Assembly (NCBI GenBank): GCA_945907425.1 | Contig: CAMDTE010000001.1 | Coordinates: 1-64,000 of the forward strand | DNA: 64,000 nt | Source: Owenweeksia hongkongensis DSM 17368 | GTDB lineage: Bacteria; Bacteroidota; Bacteroidia; Flavobacteriales; Schleiferiaceae | Direction of reading: 5' to 3' | In this document: piece by piece, positions 36,236 through 45,110 of the stretch | How positions within the stretch are numbered: the first letter of the stretch is position 1 | How the letters are laid out: every line of letters begins with the position of its first letter | Notes under the pieces: model-generated | Seen by the model: only the letters and a program-made list of their open reading frames with translations | The model's database searches: none | What the model was told of the DNA's origin: nothing | Translations under genes and position numbers: made by a program

Positions 36236-36769
36236 ATGATTCGCGACACCCTCCACTTTCATCGCTGGCTAGAAGAACACCGTCACGAACTGGTTCCGCC
36301 CGTCGGCAATAAAAATCTCTACTCAGAAAGTGACGATTATATTGTGATGGTTGTTGCGGGACCCAATGCCCGAAAAGATTACCACTACAATGAAACAGAA
36401 GAGTGGTTTTTTCAATTAGAGGGACATATTACGGTGCGCATCCAAGAAGACGGCCAGCCACGCGATGTTCGGTTAGGCCCTGGCGATATGTTTTTGTGTC
36501 CTGCAAAAATCCCCCACAGCCCCGTTCGCGAGCCCGGTTCCGTTGGCTTGGTGATGGAAAGAAAACGGGCCGGTAAGGGGTTCACCGATGGCCTCCTTTG
36601 GTTCTGTGAAAAGTGCAATCATCCACTCCACGCAGCCTATTTTGAATTGCACAATATCGAAAAGGATTTTCTACCCCACTTCAAGGAATATTATGCTTCC
36701 CTTGAAAAGCGAACATGTACACAGTGCGCCCACGTAATGGAAACCGATCCTCGGTTTGTGAGCGAATAA
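36236..36769 (+). CDS. nbaC: 3-hydroxyanthranilate 3,4-dioxygenase
   Basis: This 177-residue cupin dioxygenase opens the ring of 3-hydroxyanthranilate. Iron ligands are His50, Glu56 and His94; substrate residues Arg46, Arg98 and Glu108 are present. The bacterial-type second, rubredoxin-like iron site is complete: Cys124, Cys127, Cys161 and Cys164. Its product is the substrate of the ACMSD just upstream, so the two form an operon. TATATTTA five bases before the ATG resembles a -7 box. Kynurenine 3-monooxygenase and kynureninase are not in the window. Confidence 0.96.
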   Translation: MIRDTLHFHRWLEEHRHELVPPVGNKNLYSESDDYIVMVVAGPNARKDYHYNETEEWFFQLEGHITVRIQEDGQPRDVRLGPGDMFLCPAKIPHSPVREPGSVGLVMERKRAGKGFTDGLLWFCEKCNHPLHAAYFELHNIEKDFLPHFKEYYASLEKRTCTQCAHVMETDPRFVSE

Positions 36770-36787
36770 AAAGCAGGGATCCTCTCC

Positions 36788-37735
36788 CTATTTTCGGCGG
36801 TAACTCAAAACTTTTGGGCGACCAATAAACACTCTTTCGCTGAGCAGAAAATAATCTCCCTGCGGTGACCAAGCAAAAATTTCGCCCTGCAATTCACGTG
36901 GTTTATAAGGTAGTTTTGTAGGGGTTCTTTGTAGCGCGTGTTCTATGGATTCACGCGGTTTCTTTTCCCATCGATACAAAGATTCGTACGTCCGAATAGC
37001 TATTTCCACTCCCCCTGAAGGCAACAATCTTGCTGCCGCCCCCGTGGTATAGGTTAACGGGATTTCCCCTCTGAATTGTGCGAGTTCTGCATCGGTGTTC
37101 GATGATTCCTTTTCCCACGGCAAGACGTATACCCGATTGGCCGCCTCTCGTTTGCTCACCACAAAAATCTGTCCCGTAACGGGGTGAATAAAAAGCGATT
37201 CGGCATCCCTTGGGCCATCCGCATAGGAGAACTCTCTACTTCTGAGTGAGGATGGCTCATACTCCACTGTATCCCCAGGCTCTCCTTCTATTTCGGAGGC
37301 TTTGGGCTCATGAAAACAATACAATTGCACCCGATTTCGGGTTCCCTCGTTATCGCCAATATCTCCAATCACCAACCACCGTTTGCCAGAAACATCGCGC
37401 CATTCCGCTAATTCCTCCCAATCCTGATTGACAACTCCTTCTATTCTAATCCTTTTGATGACCGCTCCAGAGGCCGTTTCCACCAAATACAGATAGGCTG
37501 ACGTTCCCCCATCTTCCACAACCCATAAGCATCCGGGGAACGATTCCGATACAACGGCCCCAGAGGACTCGGTTAAATCAACATACCCGATGCTTTGCGT
37601 TGCCACTGTATCAAACAAAGGATCCAACTGTGCGCTGGACAACAAATAATCGGCCTTAAAAGGTTTGCGCGAGGGTCCTGTTTCAGTACAAGAATCCATG
37701 ACAACCACCGCAAGGAGGAGAAAAAGAAAACGCAT
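36788..37735 (-). CDS. exported beta-propeller-like protein
   Basis: This 315-residue protein starts MRFLFLLLAVVVMDSC, a short hydrophobic signal with a poor lipobox, so it may be a lipoprotein. The body has repeated beta-rich motifs seen in uncharacterised propeller proteins: ESSGAVVSESFPGCLWVVEDGG, split as ESSG...LWVVEDGG, QDWEELAEW, VIGDIGDNEG, and DAESLFIHPVTGQIFVVSK. No catalytic residues can be assigned. ATG 37735 was chosen over 37768 because the upstream 11 codons lack signal character and a TATCTTTA box (37739-37746) ends three bases before it. Convergent with HAAO. Confidence 0.75.
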   Translation of the reverse strand: MRFLFLLLAVVVMDSCTETGPSRKPFKADYLLSSAQLDPLFDTVATQSIGYVDLTESSGAVVSESFPGCLWVVEDGGTSAYLYLVETASGAVIKRIRIEGVVNQDWEELAEWRDVSGKRWLVIGDIGDNEGTRNRVQLYCFHEPKASEIEGEPGDTVEYEPSSLRSREFSYADGPRDAESLFIHPVTGQIFVVSKREAANRVYVLPWEKESSNTDAELAQFRGEIPLTYTTGAAARLLPSGGVEIAIRTYESLYRWEKKPRESIEHALQRTPTKLPYKPRELQGEIFAWSPQGDYFLLSERVFIGRPKVLSYRRK

Positions 37736-37764
37736 GTTTAAAGATACAAAGAGGGGGGGAATAG

Positions 37765-37939
37765 TCAATAGTTGATAGTTTATAGTGGGTAGTCAATGGT
37801 TGATAGTCAATGGTTGATAGTTGATAGTCAATAGTTTGTAGTTGATAGTTTGTAGTCAATAGTTGATAGTCAATAGTTTGTAGTTGATAGTTTGTAGTCA
37901 ATAGTTTGTAGTCAATAGTTTATAGTCAATAGTTTATAG
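37765..37939 (+). repeat. heptamer repeat array C (25 perfect-phase units)
   Basis: Twenty-five uninterrupted 7-base units, mainly TCAATAG, TTGATAG, TTTGTAG and TTTATAG, with no phase slip over 175 bases; degenerate edges extend to about 37760 and 37950. Read in this orientation each unit ends in TAG. The following 178 bases (37951-38128) hold no gene or RNA that I can recognise. Confidence 0.95.
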
Positions 37940-38128
37940 TTAGTTGGTAGGCATTGGTTGTGGGAGGAATGCGTGTTTGGTGACTTCATACTCCCGGCGC
38001 TTTTGTACCCATTTGTACTCATCGGGGTGACTAAAAAGATATATTCTTGCAGTGATGCATTCAAAGCAATTTCAATAGCCAGATAGAGATTGGAAATAAT
38101 ACAAAAGTCTCCTTTTAATTAAATTGAA

Positions 38129-38590
38129 ATGTTATACAAAGAATTACAAGAGAGTGAATGGACGGGAAACAAAGTGCCTTTAATCCAAATGGGGGCATTG
38201 TTTATCCTAAAGGGACGGGAGAGAATCATGGATGTTTTTGATTCCCTTTTTAATCGGTTTTCCATCGGGGAATTTTCCATTCAGCCAAACAAGAAACTAA
38301 AATCGTTGACTTCTGAATTTAAAAAGACATTTCGTTTGACTTTGGTCGTTTATAAGGACGGTGATATTGCTAATGAAGATCTAACCTTGGCCGGTTTTAA
38401 CAAACGATTTTCTAAAAATATCAATCTTAGGGGATGTGGTTGGTATATAGGCGCGCAAATGAAAATTGGCGCTGTAGAAAAATTATTTGAAAAGCATTTT
38501 TGTGTTTCCGTTCAAATAAAAGACGATTTTGGGCAACATATTATTCCAAAGGAGTTTACTTTGGAAGAAGCCGCCAGAAAGATTTTTTAA
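38129..38590 (+). CDS. unknown protein in A/T-rich island
   Basis: This 153-residue protein has no signal peptide or membrane helix. It shows a mixed alpha/beta pattern with a Lys-rich middle (NKKLKSLTSEFKKTF) and ends with EFTLEEAARKIF. I recognise no family. Composition and codon use are more A/T-rich than in neighbours. With the next gene it lies between arrays C and D. It may be a recently acquired accessory gene; a small regulatory or toxin/antitoxin-like role cannot be judged. Confidence 0.6.
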   Translation: MLYKELQESEWTGNKVPLIQMGALFILKGRERIMDVFDSLFNRFSIGEFSIQPNKKLKSLTSEFKKTFRLTLVVYKDGDIANEDLTLAGFNKRFSKNINLRGCGWYIGAQMKIGAVEKLFEKHFCVSVQIKDDFGQHIIPKEFTLEEAARKIF

Positions 38591-38658
38591 TCCCTTTGGA
38601 GTTACTGAGGGGCAGACAAAACTTCACTTTCTCCTTTTCTTCTCCGTGTAGATTGCAG

Positions 38659-38666
38659 TACTTTTG
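38659..38666 (+). promoter_or_regulatory. -7 box of the 38683 gene
   Basis: TACTTTTG, an exact TAnnTTTG, 16 bases before ATG 38683. It shows the second island gene has its own promoter. Confidence 0.5.
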
Positions 38667-38682
38667 AATCAAGTTTGATTCT

Positions 38683-39900
38683 ATGCCGGCAGCTGTATTA
38701 CAATTCACCTCTCTAAATCGCAATGGATTAAAAAATGCCCTTCAGGCGAAATCGGGAATTTCGCTAGTGGATACCTATTCATGCAAATTGCTTTCTGAAT
38801 TAATCTATACGGCCACCGGGGAATTAGTGAACTACAATACGCTTAGGCGCGTATTGGGCATTATTAATTCTGTCGGCGCTCCAAGTGACTATACCCTTTC
38901 TGTTCTTGCGAAGTTTTTAGGCTTTCCGGATTGGCAGGGCTATAGGAATTGGGAAGAACAACTCGACAATGAGCGCTTTTTGATAAAGAGTCAATTAGTG
39001 ACTGGCTTTGGAAAGTACGAAATGCGTTGGATCAAAGATTTCAAGGACCAATTGACCTTTAGAAATTGGATTGAATTTTTTCAATTAAAATCTTTGGTAG
39101 ACGCGGCTATTCAACATAGAGACCAGGAACTACTCTTGTTAATTACTGATTTAAATATTCAGGATTCAGATCCTTTAGTGTTCCAACGATTGTTTATGTC
39201 CTTCGAATCGGTCATCTGGAAATCTCAGCGATCCGAAAAGGATTACTGGGAATGGATTGGGGAGGTTTTACTGCGCAGACCTGTATTTCGTCAGGTAATT
39301 TTAGAATTGTATGTGAACGAAAATGCATTGGAAGGGTATTTTGGATATTGGTTGAATCTACCCTATCCCGTTGTTTCGAAGGAGTTTACAGTTTTTAGAC
39401 GGCTTTTGAACGGGCAATTGGAGGTAACGTCCAATCAGGATGACACTTTATTTAAAGAGTTTATCCAGAGTACCATTCAAGGCAATGATTGGAAGGAGTT
39501 TCACCCCATCATCAAAGGACGGTTGGCGGCGTGGTCTTATATATTGGACATTACGGACATCTCAGCGGAGGAATTGTTTGCGGAATGCAAAGCAGATTCT
39601 GACAAGATTGCATTTATCTCTTTTTATTATCGATTGATCTGGCTTATCAAGGGAATCAACAGTCCTATTGCCTTGAATTGGAAATCCTTAGACCGTCCCC
39701 GAGGCTTACTGTCCACTTTTGAGTACGTAGATTGGAATAACTATTTTACCATACAAGCCATAAATGCTCGTCTCGCAGGGGATAGAGAATGCTGTCAGTC
39801 GTTCATTTCCAAGGTAGATCCCTATCTATTCTCGTCGGATTACTTTGAATGGTTTAAAGTGCACTACGATGCATGCAGGGAGTTTGCTCAAGCAACTTGA
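38683..39900 (+). CDS. Bacteroidota-type putative regulator with N-terminal HTH-like region
   Basis: This 405-residue protein has an N-terminal part (about 20-90) resembling a helix-turn-helix seen in many uncharacterised Bacteroidota proteins: a CKLLSELIYTATG segment, NYNTLRRVLG, then PSDYTLSVLAKFLGF and W-rich residues. The rest is helical and Trp-rich, without catalytic motifs or membrane segments, and may form helical repeats. A/T-rich like its neighbour. It could sense or regulate something local to the island, but the function is unknown. Confidence 0.65.
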   Translation: MPAAVLQFTSLNRNGLKNALQAKSGISLVDTYSCKLLSELIYTATGELVNYNTLRRVLGIINSVGAPSDYTLSVLAKFLGFPDWQGYRNWEEQLDNERFLIKSQLVTGFGKYEMRWIKDFKDQLTFRNWIEFFQLKSLVDAAIQHRDQELLLLITDLNIQDSDPLVFQRLFMSFESVIWKSQRSEKDYWEWIGEVLLRRPVFRQVILELYVNENALEGYFGYWLNLPYPVVSKEFTVFRRLLNGQLEVTSNQDDTLFKEFIQSTIQGNDWKEFHPIIKGRLAAWSYILDITDISAEELFAECKADSDKIAFISFYYRLIWLIKGINSPIALNWKSLDRPRGLLSTFEYVDWNNYFTIQAINARLAGDRECCQSFISKVDPYLFSSDYFEWFKVHYDACREFAQAT

Positions 39901-39996
39901 ACTAGCCTCCTGGTTGGTTTGACACCAGCCAACAAAAATGGATTTTCTTTCTGCATTTTAAGTGCGCCGCTTTGGAACTATTCACGCGGGATAACC

Positions 39997-40136
39997 ATAA
40001 ACCACTGACTATAAACTATAAACCAGCAACTATAAACTATAAACTAGCGACTATAAACCAGCGACTATAAACTATAAACCACTGACTATAAACTATAAAC
40101 CACCAACTATAAACTATAAACCACTGACTATAAACC
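39997..40136 (-). repeat. heptamer repeat array D (20 perfect-phase units)
   Basis: Twenty uninterrupted 7-base units, mainly ATAAACC, ATAAACT, ACTGACT and AGCGACT on the + strand. On the minus strand these read as the TTTATAG/AGTCAGT type, so array D is inverted relative to array C. It sits between the island and the padR promoter. The 96 bases from 39901 to 39996 hold no gene. Confidence 0.95.
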
Positions 40137-40177
40137 ATTCCAACTACTCTGCATAACATAATACCAATTATTACACA

Positions 40178-40185
40178 TATCTTTG
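40178..40185 (+). promoter_or_regulatory. -7 box of padR, 7 bases before ATG
   Basis: TATCTTTG, an exact TAnnTTTG; seven bases separate it from ATG 40193. Confidence 0.55.
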
Positions 40186-40192
40186 CCTTACC

Positions 40193-40510
40193 ATGAACGA
40201 AGAAAATGCAAAGGCGCAAATGCGCAAAGGAGTATTGGAACTCTGTGTTTTACGTATAGTGCGCGCCGATGAAGTGTATACATCCGACATCACTGAACGG
40301 TTGAAGGCGGCGGAAATGCTCGTTGTGGAAGGCACTTTGTATCCATTGCTCACGCGCATGAAAAATGCCGGATGGCTTTCATATCGATGGGAGGAAAGCA
40401 AATCGGGGCCCCCCAGAAAGTATTATCAAATCACCCCCTCTGGCGAAATTTTCCTTGGTCAGTTGGAAAAAGAATGGAAAGCATTTACTCAAGCTGTTGA
40501 TTCATTGTAA
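40193..40510 (+). CDS. PadR-family transcriptional regulator
   Basis: This 105-residue protein has the PadR winged helix: KGVLELCVLRIV, an ITERLKAAEM recognition region and the hallmark EGTLYPLLTRMKNAGWLSYRW, split as EGTLYPLL...GWLSYRW, then PPRKYYQITPSG. No long C-terminal dimer domain, so it is the short PadR-s2 type. It probably represses its own operon with the PspC gene 11 bases downstream, a pairing common in Bacteroidota. Confidence 0.93.
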   Translation: MNEENAKAQMRKGVLELCVLRIVRADEVYTSDITERLKAAEMLVVEGTLYPLLTRMKNAGWLSYRWEESKSGPPRKYYQITPSGEIFLGQLEKEWKAFTQAVDSL

Positions 40511-40521
40511 AAAATAAAGTC

Positions 40522-42120
40522 ATGAAAAAAACCATAGACATCCATTTGGCAGGATTGCGATTTCATTTGGACGAAGACGCCTATTTTCGGTTGAACGAAT
40601 ATTTGGAATCGCTCCGTAAAGCACTGGCCAGCACCCTGGGAAGTGAGGAGATTCTGTCGGATATAGAAGGGAGAATAGCGGAGTTGTTCCATGGGATGCT
40701 GATGGCTTCGAAACAGGTCATTGCTTTGAACGAGGTGGATCGTGTGATCGCTTTGCTCGGGAATCCAGAGGAATACGTGGACTCTGCTGATGCGATGGAA
40801 TCCGTTGGAAAACCAGAAACTAAACGATTGTTTAGGGATCCGGACGACCAGATTATTGGAGGTGTTGCGTCGGGAATCTCGGCCTATTTTTCTATCGACC
40901 CGGTCATTATTCGCGTTATCATGGCCTTGCTGTTTTTCGTGGGCGGCTTTGGGGCTGGGTTTTATATTTTGCTCTGGATAGTCATCCCCGAGGCAAAATC
41001 GACCTCCGACAGACTGCGCATGCGGGGTGAAAAAATCACCTGGCAAAACATTCAAAAAACAGTGCACGATGAACTGGATGGCGTCGCGAACAGATCCTCT
41101 CGGTTTACCAAAGGCCAAAGTTTTCGTCAAACCAAAAACAAAGCCGGACAAGTCGTAAGCGAAGCCTTTGACTCGATCGGACAAATTTTGATGTACATCC
41201 TCCATTTTGTCGCCAAAGCGATCGGTGTGGTGCTAATGATCGTCAGTATTTCTGTAGGAATCTCCGTAGCTGTCATACTTTTTGGAGAAGGAATCAACGT
41301 CAATGGGGCGCTGATTGCGCCCCAACAATTGCAAACGTTAGTAGACGTGTTTGCTCCCGCGGGATTTTCAATGACCTCGCTCGTTTTGCTCCTTATCCTT
41401 CTATTATTGGGGCCTATTTTTGGGATTTTCAGCCTGGGGGCGCGTATTCTTTTCAATATTCCCTGGAAAACGCCCGCTCTGCGCCTGTTGAATGGGGGGG
41501 CAACCCTATTGTTTATCTCCGCCACCATCCTTTTGTTTTATTTTGGATCCAAAACGGGTCGAGAATTTCATGAAGAAGCCTCCATCACCCGTAGCCTGAC
41601 CCTTCCTACTGTACAGCGGTGGTCTGTCGTTGCCGTGGATGCACCTATTCCTCCGGTAACGTTAGAATTCAGTTTCAACGAAGAGGAGTACAACAGCAAA
41701 GAATGGGTATTTACCGAAGATCACGTGTACACCAGCTTGGTGTACTTTGATGTGGTCCCCAGCGCGGATGGAAAAGCACGCGTAGATGTTCAAGCCAAGG
41801 CCAACGGATCCACCAGAAGAAGTGCCAGAGAAAGGGCTGGCTCGGTAGGGTACAACGCCAGCGTGGACAGCGCAGGGAAAATTGCTTTGGATTCCTATTT
41901 GTCTTTCGCAAAACAGGATCGGTTCCGGGGGCAAAACATTCAGGTTACACTGTATTTACCCATCGGCCATAGTGTGTATTTGGATCCTTCCAGCATCGAA
42001 TTAATCTACGATATTGAAAACGTAGAAAATGTTTACGATGCGGATATGGTCGGTCAATGGTGGTTAATGACCGAAGTTGGACTGGTTCCTCATTCGTCTG
42101 GGATGCCCCTAATGGATTAA
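40522..42120 (+). CDS. PspC-domain membrane protein
   Basis: This 532-residue protein has a soluble N-terminal region (about 1-90), a PspC domain (about 93-160: RDPDDQIIGGVASGISAYFSIDP, split as DQIIGGV...AYFSIDP, then a helix ending LLWIVIPEA), further membrane helices around 215-245, 280-310 and 325-345, and a C-terminal beta-rich part. PspC proteins respond to envelope stress. It is co-transcribed with PadR. Its TAA stop shares bases with the stop of convergent msrA (4-base overlap). Confidence 0.9.
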   Translation: MKKTIDIHLAGLRFHLDEDAYFRLNEYLESLRKALASTLGSEEILSDIEGRIAELFHGMLMASKQVIALNEVDRVIALLGNPEEYVDSADAMESVGKPETKRLFRDPDDQIIGGVASGISAYFSIDPVIIRVIMALLFFVGGFGAGFYILLWIVIPEAKSTSDRLRMRGEKITWQNIQKTVHDELDGVANRSSRFTKGQSFRQTKNKAGQVVSEAFDSIGQILMYILHFVAKAIGVVLMIVSISVGISVAVILFGEGINVNGALIAPQQLQTLVDVFAPAGFSMTSLVLLLILLLLGPIFGIFSLGARILFNIPWKTPALRLLNGGATLLFISATILLFYFGSKTGREFHEEASITRSLTLPTVQRWSVVAVDAPIPPVTLEFSFNEEEYNSKEWVFTEDHVYTSLVYFDVVPSADGKARVDVQAKANGSTRRSARERAGSVGYNASVDSAGKIALDSYLSFAKQDRFRGQNIQVTLYLPIGHSVYLDPSSIELIYDIENVENVYDADMVGQWWLMTEVGLVPHSSGMPLMD

Positions 42121-42596
42121 AACAGCCGGCGGTATCCGTGACAATACGGCACCGCTCCTTGATGGTTGTAGTAATCTTGGTGGTAATTCTCCGCGACATA
42201 AAATTTTGACGCTGGCAACAGAACGGTCGCGATCGCAAGCCCTTTGGCTTCCAACAGTCCCATCAACATTTCAGCGATTGTCTTTTGTTCCGCCGATTGA
42301 TAGAAAATAGCACTCCGGTATTGCGGTCCGAGGTCTGGTCCCTGGCCATCGCTCTGGGTGGGGTCGTGCGTCTCAAAAAATACCCGCAATACTTGCTCGT
42401 AGGGTATGATCGCGGGGTCAAAATCTACTAAACATGCCTCGTAATGGCCTGTCGTTTTTTCACACACTTGAGCATACGTAGGATTCTCCACATGACCCCC
42501 TATGTAGCCAACCGTTGTTTGGAGAATTCCCGTCTCCTTTTTTAAGAAAAACTCAGTGCCCCAAAAACACCCTGAGGCCACAATCGCTTGCTCCAT
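42117..42596 (-). CDS. msrA: peptide-methionine (S)-S-oxide reductase
   Basis: This 159-residue enzyme has the catalytic GCFWG motif (Cys10), followed by GYIGG and the YHQDYY region near the C-terminus. It repairs oxidised methionine. The start at 42596 (MEQAIVASG) was preferred because the longer frame to 42620 overlaps the TonB receptor stop. No N-terminal signal, so cytoplasmic. It follows the receptor gene by 13 bases on the same strand. Confidence 0.95.
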   Translation of the reverse strand: MEQAIVASGCFWGTEFFLKKETGILQTTVGYIGGHVENPTYAQVCEKTTGHYEACLVDFDPAIIPYEQVLRVFFETHDPTQSDGQGPDLGPQYRSAIFYQSAEQKTIAEMLMGLLEAKGLAIATVLLPASKFYVAENYHQDYYNHQGAVPYCHGYRRLF

Positions 42597-42609
42597 TCCG
42601 CTACGGTTT

Positions 42610-45066
42610 TTACATTTCAATCATTTCCGATCCTCCTCCGTTGCTGGGCATCCCTCCTCGGTTGCTGCGGCTGCGCGGATTTTGTAGCTGACCAAATCGA
42701 TACTGAACATTGACAAAGAAAATACGGCTTTCTCTTGAGCGAGTGTATTCAAAATAAAGCGTCTCTCTGTCTTGAATCATTCCGAATTTTTTGGTGTTGA
42801 ATACATCACTTAATCGGGCGGAAACACTTACTTTTCGATGAAACAAATCTACTTTGTAGCCAATGTCTACTCCTCCCATAGGCTTCCGCCATCCTTGCCC
42901 TGTGGGGCCCGCCCCCATTTGCATATAGGTCAGCTGCACTTGTTGGATCTTATTCAAATCGATACTCGCATTGGCGCGGGCATTCCAGCTCAAACCACTT
43001 TGCTGTAGGCCTGCAGACAAATTCGTTCCGTTGATGGTGGTGAAGTACACATCGGCACTCGTCTGCAAATTCATCCAAGGAAGGAATCGACCCATGGCCG
43101 ACCCACTGAATCCATAGCTCTGTTTGGTATTGTAATTTTCCCACGTAACCACCACGATTCCCGTAGGGTCTACCACCAGGTAACGAGAGAACATATTTGT
43201 AGTGTGCCGGAAATAGGTGGATCCGCTAATGGATCCCTTTTTTGAGAATTTCACCCGACTCAACTCTACCGCGTGTGTGTACTGCGGCTTTAAGTTGGGA
43301 TTCCCTTTCCTTATGCTCTGAGGATTCGTGTAGTCCACAATCGGGTTCAAACTCTCTTGTCCCGGACGATCCACTTTCATAGAGTAACTCCATTGAATCT
43401 CCGTTCCTTTCTTCGGTGTATAGGTCGCAAATACCGATGGGAAAAGCCCAGGGAAAACACGGGACAAGGTGGATCCATCGCGCAGTAAAAATTTCAAATT
43501 CGCTTGCTCGTACCGAACTCCTGCTTGGGCTTTCCATTTCGTGTTAAAAACGTAGCCGTAGGTCATGTAGGCCGCATTCAACCACTGGGTACTTTCAATC
43601 AGGAACGAGCGCAAGGAATCCTGCACGACAGGCCCCATGGGCGTAAACTGTTGCGTTGCTACTTGGTTTTTTTGATGATAAAACTGGGTACTTCTTGCTC
43701 CCCACTCTAGTTTTCCTCCTTTTCCAACGGCTCGTTCAGCGTCGGTTTGGAAATTCCATGTTTGCCCTTTGCCTGTGGTGCCAAACATTTGCATGTAGGC
43801 CCCGTGTGTTAACGTAAGGGGGTAAAATGCGTCCCACGTCCAATAGTTGCTGCTATGTTTTTCAGATGCATTGTCTGAAAAGCTCACATCCGCTGTCCAT
43901 TTACGGTTTTCTATTTTGTATTTGTACTCGTACCGCAACGCGACATCGTAGTTGAAATCCTTGCTGGTATTTGAATCCCGCTGAGAAGCATACGTTCTGA
44001 ACGTAGTATCTATTCCAACACGGCTATGGGTAGATTGATTTTTATACCGAGTCGTATCCGCCCCCTCTCTGTTGCCGTCATTGATTCCTGCGGATAGATT
44101 GAACGAGTGCTGCTTCCCGAGGACAAAATCCATTCCCCCTCTCAGATTGATACCGGCATTGTGATCTAGACTTTGGCTTCTGTGCAAAAAGGTAAACCCT
44201 GTATCTGGCATGTATTTGTATTCTCTAAAGGTCCTTCCGGCTCCAGACAGGAAGCGATCATCCCAGGACGCGTTGAGAAATAGATTGGTTTCGTTTACTT
44301 TCTTGGACACATTCAGTGCCGATGTGTATTTATCGCCCGATCCCATCCCCACCATTAGGTCTCCGTTCAGTCCGTTTTTGGTGTTTTTTGTCGTAATAAT
44401 GTTTAAGATTCCTCCGGTGCCGTCCGCTTGAAACTTGGCCCCCGGGTTGGTCAATACTTCCACCTTGGAAATGCCAGAAGCGGGGATTCGGTCGAAGGCA
44501 TTCATTCCTGACATTCCTAGCATGGCAGCGGGTCTTCCATCGATCAAAATTGTCACGTTTTCTTGTCCGCGAAGGGCAATATTCCCGTCAATATCCACCG
44601 ATACATTGGGTACTTGACGCAGCACATCGGTGCCCGACCCTCCCTGCACTTGCAGATCTGTTTTGACATCGTAGACTTTTCTGTCGAGTCCGTTCAACAG
44701 GTCTGGCCCTTTGCTGATCACCTCCGCTTGCTTCAATTCAGTCGTTGACGCCGTTGCTTTTAAAACTCCCACTCGCGTCAATTTTCCGTCTTCCACAACG
44801 ATGGATTTCATGACAGGCGCATACCCAAAGGGCTTTGCCACCAACCGATACTCACCGCTTTTTACATTTTTTATTTCAAAGGCACCGTCCGTTCCAGAAA
44901 GTGCTTGGGCCACCGGTGTTCTGTCTTGCATGATCCGAATCGGCGCCGCAATCAAAGGCTCACCGGAAGTCGCATCCACAATACTGCCGCTAACGGAGGA
45001 TTGGGCACTGGCGTAGAAAGGGAAGAAAAATAGAAGGGAAATAGTGGATAGTGTAGTAAATCTCAT
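42610..45066 (-). CDS. TonB-dependent receptor, outer-membrane beta-barrel type with carboxypeptidase-like N-domain
   Basis: This 818-residue protein has a signal peptide (to about 22), a carboxypeptidase D regulatory-like domain (about 24-105: SGSIVDATSGEPLIAAPI), a plug (about 125-230: DVLRQVPNVSVD, ILIDGRPAA, VEVLTNPGAKF) and a barrel of about 570 residues ending in FVNVQYRFGQ plus a Gly/Ser/Asn-rich tail. It resembles the OMP_b-brl_3 family. No SusD partner is adjacent, so the substrate is unknown. Confidence 0.9.
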   Translation of the reverse strand: MRFTTLSTISLLFFFPFYASAQSSVSGSIVDATSGEPLIAAPIRIMQDRTPVAQALSGTDGAFEIKNVKSGEYRLVAKPFGYAPVMKSIVVEDGKLTRVGVLKATASTTELKQAEVISKGPDLLNGLDRKVYDVKTDLQVQGGSGTDVLRQVPNVSVDIDGNIALRGQENVTILIDGRPAAMLGMSGMNAFDRIPASGISKVEVLTNPGAKFQADGTGGILNIITTKNTKNGLNGDLMVGMGSGDKYTSALNVSKKVNETNLFLNASWDDRFLSGAGRTFREYKYMPDTGFTFLHRSQSLDHNAGINLRGGMDFVLGKQHSFNLSAGINDGNREGADTTRYKNQSTHSRVGIDTTFRTYASQRDSNTSKDFNYDVALRYEYKYKIENRKWTADVSFSDNASEKHSSNYWTWDAFYPLTLTHGAYMQMFGTTGKGQTWNFQTDAERAVGKGGKLEWGARSTQFYHQKNQVATQQFTPMGPVVQDSLRSFLIESTQWLNAAYMTYGYVFNTKWKAQAGVRYEQANLKFLLRDGSTLSRVFPGLFPSVFATYTPKKGTEIQWSYSMKVDRPGQESLNPIVDYTNPQSIRKGNPNLKPQYTHAVELSRVKFSKKGSISGSTYFRHTTNMFSRYLVVDPTGIVVVTWENYNTKQSYGFSGSAMGRFLPWMNLQTSADVYFTTINGTNLSAGLQQSGLSWNARANASIDLNKIQQVQLTYMQMGAGPTGQGWRKPMGGVDIGYKVDLFHRKVSVSARLSDVFNTKKFGMIQDRETLYFEYTRSRESRIFFVNVQYRFGQLQNPRSRSNRGGMPSNGGGSEMIEM

Positions 45067-45110
45067 GCGGGTTGGATGCTTTGGAGGAAGGGAGGTTTAA
45101 TGGCGTTGTG

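Noticed and set aside
37683-37901. 72-codon minus-strand frame rich in Tyr, Gln, Thr and Asp repeats
   Set aside because: It is a translation of heptamer array C; 7-base units give an artificial 7-residue repeat.
37760-37950. Possible CRISPR array
   Set aside because: Units are 7 bases, contiguous and degenerate, without spacers or cas genes nearby.
40037-40219. 60-codon minus-strand frame with repeated Trp-Phe-Ile-Val-Tyr-Ser units
   Set aside because: It is a translation of array D and runs antisense into the padR start.
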